A stretch of DNA of 7,328 nt, taken from contig DATFDL010000138.1 of assembly GCA_035252155.1 (NCBI GenBank), positions 1-7,328 on the forward strand, given 5' to 3'. Positions 1 through 4,795 of this stretch are shown piece after piece (position 1 is the first letter of the stretch; each line of letters starts with the position of its first letter). The translations under genes and the position numbers were made by a program. The DNA is from JAICLL01 sp035252155 (GTDB lineage: Bacteria > Planctomycetota > Planctomycetia > Pirellulales > JAICIG01). The notes below the pieces were generated by a model. The model was given only the letters and a program-made list of their open reading frames with translations, searched no databases and was not told where the DNA came from.

Positions 1-49
1 CTCGCCGGTGTTCTTGCGCCGCAGGACGGCGCCGATCGCCATCATGAAG

Positions 50-70
50 TCAAAATGTAAAATGCAAAAC
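50..70. repeat. A-rich short-unit low-complexity tract
   Basis: Three near-copies of a seven-base unit (tcaaaatg, taaaatg, caaaac) follow one another in otherwise GC-rich DNA. It lies in the spacer left of gcvH and belongs to no recognised gene. Similar A-rich tracts with repeated 'aaaatg' words occur between genes in various bacteria. Any function is unknown, and it could simply be neutral spacer. Confidence 0.35.
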
Positions 71-91
71 CGGTAAATAACGAAGCAGCCG

Positions 92-128
92 CGTAGGGTA
101 GGCCGAGCGCAGCGAGTCCCACCATTGG
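92..128 (+). repeat. Dispersed palindromic repeat, copy A (variant)
   Basis: This copy starts gtagggtaggccgagcg and ends gagtcccaccattgg. It is a variant of the 30-bp repeat seen at 164-193, 1952-1981 and 2234-2263: its centre reads cgagcgcagcgag rather than cgagcttgcgag. It faces copy B in the opposite orientation 30 bp away, with near-complete complementarity that includes the flanking ccattgg, so 92-194 could fold into one long hairpin. It lies downstream of gcvH on the gcvH strand. Possible roles are transcript end, mRNA stabiliser or mobile repeat; none is shown by the sequence. Confidence 0.75.
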
Positions 129-158
129 CCGCATCATAGACATCAAACGCATTTTCGC

Positions 159-194
159 CCAATGGTGGGACTCGCAAGCTCGTCCCACCCTACG
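159..194 (-). repeat. Dispersed palindromic repeat, copy B
   Basis: Bases 164-193 are the exact reverse complement of the 30-mer at 1952-1981 and are identical to 2234-2263. The unit is itself partly palindromic: gtgggac and gtcccac form a 7-bp stem around a 10-base loop. Together with copy A it makes an inverted pair whose arms match over about 36 bases with a few differences, including a one-base length difference. It lies 38 bp beyond the gcvH stop codon. Confidence 0.85.
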
Positions 195-199
195 GCTGC

Positions 200-213
200 T
201 CGGCCCACCCTAC
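200..213 (-). repeat. Partial copy of the dispersed repeat
   Basis: The stretch tcggcccaccctac is the reverse complement of gtagggtgggccga, the left half of the copy A subfamily. The rest of the unit is absent. It sits immediately after copy B and 18 bp from the gcvH stop codon, which suggests repeated insertion or partial duplication at the same spot. Confidence 0.5.
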
Positions 214-231
214 CGCGAAAGGCGTTCAACC

Positions 232-636
232 TCAATGCTGCTCCTCAGCACATTGCTTTTGGTACGCCGGGTAGTCCATCAGCGACTTTAGCGCCGCATC
301 GTCCGACAACTTCATCTGAACCATCCAGCCTTCGCCATAGGGATCGGCGTTGAGGGTCTCGAGCTTATCGCCCAGCCCTTCGTGTACCGCCACGACTTCG
401 CCATCGACGGGGCTATACAGATCGCTGACGGCCTTGACCGATTCGATCTCGCCAAAAGCCTCGCCAGCCTTGAGCTGGCGGCCGACTTTGGGCAGCTCGA
501 TAAAGACCAGGTCGGTCAACGCTTCGAGCGCGAAGGCGCTCACGCCGATCGTGGCGATCTTCTGCCCGCCGCGATCTTCCACCTGCACCCACTCGTGCGT
601 TTTGGCAAAACGTAGTTGTTCCGGCGACCGCTTCAC
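232..636 (-). CDS. gcvH: Glycine cleavage system H protein
   Basis: Lipoyl carrier of the glycine cleavage system. Its swinging lipoyl arm takes the aminomethyl group from the P protein (glycine decarboxylase), presents it to GcvT, and is re-oxidised by the L protein, in the cytoplasm. The 134-residue product has the usual length for the family (about 125-135). An early AKTHEWV segment (11-17) is followed by the lipoyl-attachment motif EIESVKAVSDLYSP, with Lys68 as the modified residue. The typical NADPYGEGWMVQMKL strand-turn lies near 96-110. The start codon is GTG at 634-636, chosen because AAGGAG lies 8 bases upstream and the encoded N-terminus (MKRSPEQLRFAKTHEW) fits the family. It follows gcvT by 60 bp, probably in one transcript. 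Downstream is a repeat-filled spacer, and the gcvP genes expected nearby are not in the window. Confidence 0.97.
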   Translation of the reverse strand: MKRSPEQLRFAKTHEWVQVEDRGGQKIATIGVSAFALEALTDLVFIELPKVGRQLKAGEAFGEIESVKAVSDLYSPVDGEVVAVHEGLGDKLETLNADPYGEGWMVQMKLSDDAALKSLMDYPAYQKQCAEEQH

Positions 637-644
637 GATCAGGA

Positions 645-650
645 CTCCTT
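645..650 (-). promoter_or_regulatory. Shine-Dalgarno site of gcvH
   Basis: On the minus strand this reads AAGGAG, followed by tcctgatc and then GTG, a spacing of 8 bases. It is one of only two strong ribosome-binding sites in the window and decides the GTG start of gcvH. It lies 8 bp outside the inverted-repeat element at 658-757, so folding of that element should leave it accessible. Confidence 0.8.
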
Positions 651-657
651 AGGCTAC

Positions 658-757
658 GGAACGGACGAAAAATAACTTCGGCAGTTTGACTGGCCCTCAC
701 CCGTCCTCTCCCGGAGGGAGAGGTGTTTCGCGGACGAAGTTATTTTTCGCCCGTTCC
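658..757. repeat. 100-bp element with 23-bp terminal inverted repeats at the gcvT 3' end
   Basis: The left arm (658-680, ggaacggacgaaaaataact then tcg) and right arm (735-757) are complementary at 22 of 23 positions. Inside, cctctccc (705-712) and gggagagg (716-723) form a second 8-bp stem with a 3-base loop, next to a ccctcaccc tract. The element spans the gcvT stop codon (697-699) and ends just short of the gcvH ribosome-binding site. Its right half is translated as the last 19 residues of GcvT, starting immediately after the normal family C-terminus. There is no transposase gene and no clear target-site duplication, so it could be a non-autonomous miniature element or a REP-like mRNA-structure element. 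The A-rich arms differ in composition from the GC-rich surroundings. Confidence 0.8.
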
Positions 758-1857
758 TTCTTGCTGCGGCGATAAAACGGCAACTCGACGATTCGGGCGG
801 GTTCGGGCCGGCCGCGAACGTCGATTTCTAACTGCGTGCCCGGCGCGGCGAAGGCCGGTTCGATATATCCCATGGCGATCGGGCGGTCGAGCGTGGGCGA
901 AAACGTGCCGCTGGTGACCTGCCCGACCGTGCGCCCCGCCGACACGATGCCAAAACCCTCGCGCGGCACGCGCTTGCCCGACAGCTCGAGGCCCACGCGG
1001 CGCGGTTGGTTCGGATCGCCCTTCAACTTTATCAAAGCGTCGCGTCCGGAGAACTCGCGGTGCTCCAGATCGACGGCGAAGGCCAGCCCGGCCTGGTAGG
1101 GATTGATGGTTTCGCTGAGCTCATGGCCGTAGAGCGGCATGGCGGCTTCGAGCCGTAGCGTGTCACGCGCACCCAGGCCCGCCGGTGTGGCGCCGGCGGC
1201 CACGAGGGCATCGCAGATGCGCACGACCATGCCCGAGCCGACGATCAGCTCGCAGCCGTCTTCGCCGGTGTAGCCGGTGCGGCTGACGATGCCGCCATGC
1301 CCGGCGATGCGGGTTTCGCGAGCGTGATAATACTTCAGCGCCTCGAGCCGGTCTTCGACCAACGGCTGCGCGATCTCGAGTGCCTGCGGGCCTTGCACGG
1401 CGACCATCGCCCAATCGTGCGTGGCGTCGGTGAAGTAGACGTCGGCGGCGTCGGCCAGGCGCGGCTTGATCCACTCGACAATCTTTTGGCGATTGCCGGC
1501 GTTGACCACCATCACGCAATACGACGCACCCGCGCCGCCCGTGAGATGATAGACCAGCACATCGTCGAGAATGCCGCCAGCGTCGTCGGTCACCAGGGCA
1601 TAACGGACGCGCCCGGCAGGCTGGTCGATGACGCGACGGGTGACGAGCCGATCGAGAAACTCGGCGGCACCCGATCCATCGAACCGCAGCCGGCCCATGT
1701 GCGAGACATCGAACAAACCGGCGACTGTGCGGGTGGCCTGGTGTTCGGCGACGATCGACTGATACTGGACGGGCATCGACCAACTGGCGAAATCGACCAT
1801 TCGCCCGCCATGCCCGGCGTGCCAAGCGTGCAGCGGCGTTTGGTTCAACTGGTTCAT
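697..1857 (-). CDS. gcvT: Aminomethyltransferase (glycine cleavage system T protein)
   Basis: Transfers the methylene group from the aminomethyl-lipoyl arm of GcvH to tetrahydrofolate and releases ammonia, in the cytoplasm. With the start at 1857 the protein has 386 residues. Family motifs in order: HGGRMVDFASWSMPVQY near 16-32, LFDVSHMG at 48-55, GGILDD at 94-99 (holds the conserved catalytic-site aspartate), VVNAGN at 117-122, RTGYTGEDG at 193-201, GLGARDTLRLEAAMPLYGHE at 227-246, SGTFSPTL at 316-323 and the terminal PFYRR ending at 364. The reading frame stays open to 1980, but those 41 extra residues are encoded largely by a palindromic repeat and lack homology, so they are excluded. ATG at 1869 is an alternative start; neither has a clear Shine-Dalgarno site. 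The last 19 residues come from an inverted-repeat element and replace the normal end. It is followed by gcvH after 60 bp. Confidence 0.97.
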   Translation of the reverse strand: MNQLNQTPLHAWHAGHGGRMVDFASWSMPVQYQSIVAEHQATRTVAGLFDVSHMGRLRFDGSGAAEFLDRLVTRRVIDQPAGRVRYALVTDDAGGILDDVLVYHLTGGAGASYCVMVVNAGNRQKIVEWIKPRLADAADVYFTDATHDWAMVAVQGPQALEIAQPLVEDRLEALKYYHARETRIAGHGGIVSRTGYTGEDGCELIVGSGMVVRICDALVAAGATPAGLGARDTLRLEAAMPLYGHELSETINPYQAGLAFAVDLEHREFSGRDALIKLKGDPNQPRRVGLELSGKRVPREGFGIVSAGRTVGQVTSGTFSPTLDRPIAMGYIEPAFAAPGTQLEIDVRGRPEPARIVELPFYRRSKKERAKNNFVRETPLPPGEDG

Positions 1858-1911
1858 GCGGACTGACATTGTACCGGGCAGGGGTAGGCGTGCCAGGGGG
1901 CGGGTTGGTCG

Positions 1912-1930
1912 TCTTTCGCTCCGCGAAAGA
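1912..1930. repeat. 8-bp-stem hairpin in the probable gcvT leader
   Basis: The arms tctttcgc (1912-1919) and gcgaaaga (1923-1930) are perfectly complementary around the loop tcc. The hairpin lies about 55 bases upstream of the gcvT start codon, so it would be in the 5' leader if transcription starts farther upstream. Hairpins of this 'tttcgctccgcgaaa' form are, to my recollection, common dispersed units in planctomycete intergenic DNA. It is not followed by a T-run on either strand, so a classical terminator is unlikely. Confidence 0.6.
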
Positions 1931-1951
1931 AACGCCCGTCGCCGGAAGGCC

Positions 1952-1981
1952 GTAGGGTGGGACGAGCTTGCGAGTCCCACC
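1952..1981 (+). repeat. Dispersed palindromic repeat, copy D
   Basis: An exact 30-base match, in opposite orientation, to 164-193 and 2234-2263, beginning gtagggtgggacgagc and ending gcgagtcccacc. Read on the minus strand it is open and encodes the peptide GLASSSHPT, which would falsely extend gcvT upstream of its true start. It lies about 95 bp from the gcvT start codon and pairs with copy E across 252 bp. Confidence 0.9.
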
Positions 1982-2016
1982 GCTCCCGGTGGCGGGAAGT
2001 GGCAACGTGAAATGCG

Positions 2017-2230
2017 TCAAGATGGCGAGACTTCCTTCGCGTGGACCAACGCGCGTTGCAACTCGTTCGCCAGCGCCCGCTTACGTTCCAGTATCGCGGC
2101 ACATAGAAGTTTGTACGAAATCCATCATCGCGCTGGCGCGGGTCATAGACCGAATTGGCCGGCGGTTGCAACGCGGTCTGGTGGCGCTCGCAAATTTCAC
2201 GACACTCGGCGCGTGTGGACGAAACGGCCC
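2017..2230 (-). pseudogene. Possible decayed coding remnant between two repeat copies
   Basis: No intact gene is present. On the minus strand, one frame ends with a protein-like helical segment (AAILERKRALANELQRAL then VHAKEVSPS and a TGA at 2017-2019) with mostly G/C third positions, but it is closed by an in-frame TGA at 2125-2127 and has no good start. A different frame just upstream reads a protein-like stretch (NSVYDPRQRDDGFRTNFYVP). Joining the two needs a frameshift near 2095-2125. I do not recognise the product. It could be the tail of a lost gene carried between the flanking inverted repeats, or chance open frames in GC-rich DNA. Confidence 0.2.
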
Positions 2231-2233
2231 GAT

Positions 2234-2263
2234 GGTGGGACTCGCAAGCTCGTCCCACCCTAC
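2234..2263 (-). repeat. Dispersed palindromic repeat, copy E
   Basis: An exact reverse complement of copy D (1952-1981) and identical in orientation and sequence to copy B (164-193). It lies 101 bp downstream of the rng stop codon. With copy D it forms a perfect 30-bp inverted repeat enclosing 252 bp. Confidence 0.9.
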
Positions 2264-2341
2264 ATCGCTGTCGCGGAGCAGGGCGACAAGAGGCAGGCTA
2301 TCGACCCACGCCAATATATCCGCAGCCGGTCACAAGGGCCG

Positions 2342-2358
2342 GGGCTACCGAACAGCCC
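2342..2358 (-). terminator. Weak hairpin after rng
   Basis: On the minus strand GGGCT and AGCCC form a 5-bp stem around the loop gttcggt, beginning 6 bases after the rng TAA stop (2365-2367). No T-run follows, so it is not a classical intrinsic terminator. It may only mark the transcript end or be chance. Confidence 0.25.
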
Positions 2359-2364
2359 TTACCC

Positions 2365-3999
2365 TTACGCCGGCTGGAACTTGATCTCGCGGCCGTTGGC
2401 GTCGTGGCACTCGATGGAGAGATGCTCGGGCGAGACGCCTTCGCGTCCAAAGATCTGCACCAGAATGCCGGTGTCGTCCTCCAGCTTCGAGAGCTCGCGG
2501 CGTTTTTTGTTGTTTAGGTAGGTGGCCACTTCGTCGGCCACCGTCAGCGTCACGCGGGCCATGCCCTCTTGGTGACAGGCGAGCATCAACATCCGCACGG
2601 CCTCGATGGCCATGCTTTCGGCGGTTTTCACCACGCCGGTGCCGGTGCAGCAGGGGCACTCCTTGAAGACGCTGCGCTTCAGGCTGGGACGGATGCGCTG
2701 CCGCGTCATCTCGATCAGGCCGAACGGGCTGGTGCGCAAAATTTTGGTGCGGGCGCGGTCGCGCTTCACCGCGTCGCGCAGGGCGCGCTCGACGCCCCGG
2801 CGATGCCGCTCTTTGCGCATGTCGATAAAATCGTTCACGATTACGCCGCCCAGATCGCGCAGCCGTAGCTGCCGGGCAATCTCTTTGGCCGCCGCCAGAT
2901 TCAATTGGTAGGCCGTCTCTTCAGCGTTGTTGTCTGCCCGGAAGTTGCCGCTGTTGACGTCGATGGCCACCAGGGCCTCGGTCTGGTCGATCACAATGCC
3001 GCCGCCTTGCTTGAGCGGCACCGCGCGCTTTTGGATGCGGCCGATTTCGTCGTCCAGCCCGTACTTATGAAACAGCGGCTCTTTGCCTTCGTAGAGCTTC
3101 AGGCGGTTCACGTATCGCGGCATGACGATCTGCAGAAACTCCTTGGCCCGTTCGTAGGCGGTCGGCTCGTCGATGTAGATGGCGTCGACGTCGCCGGTGA
3201 AGATGTCGCGGATCGTGCGGATGATCATGTCGCTTTCTTCGTAGATGTCGACCGGCCCGGCCTGCTTTTTGAGCCGGCGGACAATCACCTTCCAAAGCCG
3301 CAACAGATAGGCCAGGTCGCGCGACAGCTCTTTTTTGGTGCGGTCGATGCCGGCCGTTCGGACGATAAAGCCCAGCCCCTTGGGCGGATTGAGCTCCAGC
3401 ATCACGTCGCGCAGTTTGCGGCGGGCGTCGTCGTCTTCGATCTTGCGCGAAACGCCCACGCGGCCGAGCGCCGGCATGAGCACCAGGTAGCGCCCTGGAA
3501 TACTGATATACGTCGAAAGCGTCGGTCCCTTGCTGCCGATGCCTTCTTTGATGACCTGTACCAGCACCTCATCGCCGCGGCGCAAGATGTCTTGAATCGG
3601 CGGCTTCACGCGCGGCCGGGCGCCGGGCCGAACGCGGCGCTCGCGGCGGCGGCTGAACCCATTGCCGCTCTCGTCGGGAATGTCGTCGTCGGCCTCCAGA
3701 TCGGGCGGGGCCTGATTGCCCGACGAGTCGATCGGCCGGGATGGGTCGAACCCGCCCTGGCGGAAATATTGCGACTCGACGTCGCTGATGTGCAAAAAGC
3801 CGTTGCGGCCGACCCCGAAATCGACAAACGCCGCCTGGATGCTCGGCTCGAGGTTTACGACGCGACCCTTGTAGATATTGCCGACGTAATTGTCTTGGCT
3901 GGTGCGCTCGATATACAGTTCTTCCAACACTCCGTCTTCGACGATCGCAATCCGGCATTCTTCGGGCTGCGATACGTTGATCAACATTTCTTGCTTCAT
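2365..3999 (-). CDS. rng: Ribonuclease E/G family endoribonuclease
   Basis: Single-strand-specific, 5'-end-sensing endoribonuclease acting in rRNA maturation and mRNA decay. The 544-residue protein has an N-terminal S1 domain (about 36-165), the 5'-sensor region with IVRTAG (Arg214, Thr215), and the DNase I-like catalytic domain. The catalytic aspartates are Asp347 in VAIDVNSG and Asp390 in VNDFIDM. Their 43-residue spacing equals that of Asp303 and Asp346 in E. coli RNase E. The zinc-link cysteines are Cys448 and Cys451 (CPCCTGTG), again at the E. coli distance. There is no C-terminal degradosome scaffold, so it resembles RNase G, but about 43 extra residues rich in Asp and Arg (roughly 82-134) interrupt the S1 domain. 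The start MKQEMLINV is supported by only a weak purine-rich upstream stretch; ATG at codon 5 is an alternative. It follows the radical SAM-linked gene after a 154-bp gap with strong hairpins. Confidence 0.96.
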   Translation of the reverse strand: MKQEMLINVSQPEECRIAIVEDGVLEELYIERTSQDNYVGNIYKGRVVNLEPSIQAAFVDFGVGRNGFLHISDVESQYFRQGGFDPSRPIDSSGNQAPPDLEADDDIPDESGNGFSRRRERRVRPGARPRVKPPIQDILRRGDEVLVQVIKEGIGSKGPTLSTYISIPGRYLVLMPALGRVGVSRKIEDDDARRKLRDVMLELNPPKGLGFIVRTAGIDRTKKELSRDLAYLLRLWKVIVRRLKKQAGPVDIYEESDMIIRTIRDIFTGDVDAIYIDEPTAYERAKEFLQIVMPRYVNRLKLYEGKEPLFHKYGLDDEIGRIQKRAVPLKQGGGIVIDQTEALVAIDVNSGNFRADNNAEETAYQLNLAAAKEIARQLRLRDLGGVIVNDFIDMRKERHRRGVERALRDAVKRDRARTKILRTSPFGLIEMTRQRIRPSLKRSVFKECPCCTGTGVVKTAESMAIEAVRMLMLACHQEGMARVTLTVADEVATYLNNKKRRELSKLEDDTGILVQIFGREGVSPEHLSIECHDANGREIKFQPA

Positions 4000-4024
4000 A
4001 GGTCTCGCTTTCTTTTTTGTGGTG

Positions 4025-4039
4025 TAGGCGTCTCGCCTA
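4025..4039. repeat. 6-bp-stem hairpin in the rng leader
   Basis: The arms taggcg (4025-4030) and cgccta (4034-4039) pair around the loop tct. In the rng transcript this hairpin is 25 bases upstream of the ATG and is followed by an A-rich stretch (acaaaaaagaaagcg). It may be part of a structured leader together with the larger inverted repeat at 4068-4130. Confidence 0.5.
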
Positions 4040-4067
4040 GTTGCGGCGTCCTCAGATGAGCCACACC

Positions 4068-4130
4068 AACCCGAAGCGTAAGCGAGGCGATCGCGTCAAA
4101 CGTGATATTGCCTCGCTTACGCTTCGGGTT
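4068..4130. repeat. Perfect 21-bp inverted repeat between the radical SAM-linked gene and rng
   Basis: The left arm (4068-4088, aacccgaagcgtaagcgagg then c) and right arm (4110-4130) are exact reverse complements separated by 21 bases. Inside, atcgcg (4090-4095) and cgtgat (4101-4106) can extend the stem with one G-T pair. It begins 24 bp after the stop codon of the upstream gene and ends 69 bp before the rng start. There is no clean T-run on the minus strand, so it may act as a 3' mRNA-stability element, a partial terminator, or part of the rng leader. The arm sequence resembles dispersed planctomycete repeats I have seen before (recollection, not tested). Confidence 0.85.
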
Positions 4131-4153
4131 AGTATGGGATCCTCAGGGCGCCC

Positions 4154-4795
4154 TCATTGATTCAATTCGACTGCGGTGCGGGCGAGGACGACGCCCCGCT
4201 CTTCGAGGTCATCGAGCCCGAGCGCCGCGAGCAACTCGCGCGGTCGGGCGGTCCCCTCGCCGCTCACTCTTACTTCGAGCCGCAGCACGTTTTGGCAAAG
4301 TTCGAGCTGCTCGACCAGCGTAGCCAGATCAACCGGCTTGCGGCCGTCTTGATCGGGGCCGCGGCTGCGCTCGGCGTGCGCGGCCTCGGGCCAGCGGGCC
4401 AACCGCTCGACCAGCGCCGCCCGGCGATCGTCGGGAATCGGCAGCTCGTAGACGACCCGCTCGACGCGCGAAGCCCGCCCTTCGGCCGGAACAACCTCGA
4501 TCGACTTGATCGACAGGCCCTCGACCAGCCGCGGCCCGAGCGCCGCGAGCAAATCTTCAGGGCGATGCGGCTCGGTCAGCTCGGCTTCGAGCACTTCGTC
4601 GAGGCCGGTGACTCCCATCGCCAAGGCCAAGGGAAAGCTCAGCCGCGGCTTGGGATGAAAGCCTTCGCTCATCCGCACATCGACGCCCGCCCGGCGAAAC
4701 ACCCGCTCCCAGGCTCGCGCCAGGTCGCGGTGGCCGACCAGCCGCAGATCTCCCTCTTTGCGAAAACGAATGCGTACTCGATGTCTGTCCATCAT
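4154..4795 (-). CDS. Radical SAM-linked protein (TIGR03936 / DUF2344)
   Basis: A 213-residue cytoplasmic protein of the family that occurs beside, or fused to, a B12-binding-type radical SAM protein (TIGR03960). The biochemical role of the family is not settled in my knowledge; a part in RNA or tRNA modification is often suspected. Recognisable family features are the opening VRIRFRKEGDLRLVGHRDLA (7-26, with the GHRDL segment), the RRAG helix (34-37), SEGFHPKP (43-50) and LALAMGV (56-62) followed by acidic residues near 67-72. The C-terminal half is less conserved. ATG-ATG begins immediately after the ptsI TGA, so translation is probably coupled. The neighbouring rng fits a linkage familiar from Firmicutes, where this family precedes an RNase G gene. 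The radical SAM partner is not in the window. Confidence 0.88.
   Translation of the reverse strand: MMDRHRVRIRFRKEGDLRLVGHRDLARAWERVFRRAGVDVRMSEGFHPKPRLSFPLALAMGVTGLDEVLEAELTEPHRPEDLLAALGPRLVEGLSIKSIEVVPAEGRASRVERVVYELPIPDDRRAALVERLARWPEAAHAERSRGPDQDGRKPVDLATLVEQLELCQNVLRLEVRVSGEGTARPRELLAALGLDDLEERGVVLARTAVELNQ

Larger units (their letters stand above)
1858..2364. other. Repeat-bearing intergenic region upstream of gcvT
   Basis: About 500 bp lie between the gcvT start and the rng stop. They hold a hairpin (1912-1930), two inverted copies of the 30-bp repeat (1952-1981 and 2234-2263) enclosing 252 bp, a possible decayed coding fragment (2017-2230) and a weak hairpin just after rng (2342-2358). 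The gcvT promoter should be here, but I see no convincing -35/-10 pair. I also see none of the conserved glycine riboswitch core words on the gcvT strand. Confidence 0.8.

Noticed and set aside
1..45. Possible 5' end of a minus-strand gene (ATG at 43-45, reading MMAIGAVLRRKNTGE off the window edge)
   Set aside because: Only 15 codons are visible, no Shine-Dalgarno site is present, and the peptide matches no glycine dehydrogenase start that I know. The frame also stays open further upstream, so a start cannot be fixed.
92..213. CRISPR array
   Set aside because: The repeats alternate in orientation, vary in length and have no regular spacers; no cas gene is nearby.
1297..1866. Plus-strand open frame of 189 codons opposite gcvT
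   Set aside because: It lies wholly antisense to gcvT, whose motifs are unambiguous; no independent coding evidence.
2313..2335. Promoter-like TTGTGA and TATATT on the minus strand
   Set aside because: The spacing is only 11 bases, far from the usual 16-18, so I do not call it a promoter of gcvT.
1858..2364. Glycine riboswitch upstream of gcvT
   Set aside because: Expected from gcvT leaders in other bacteria, but the conserved core words of the aptamer were not found on the minus strand in this region.
2905..4059. Long plus-strand open frame opposite rng
   Set aside because: It mirrors the RNase E/G coding sequence, with no recognisable domains or ribosome-binding site.
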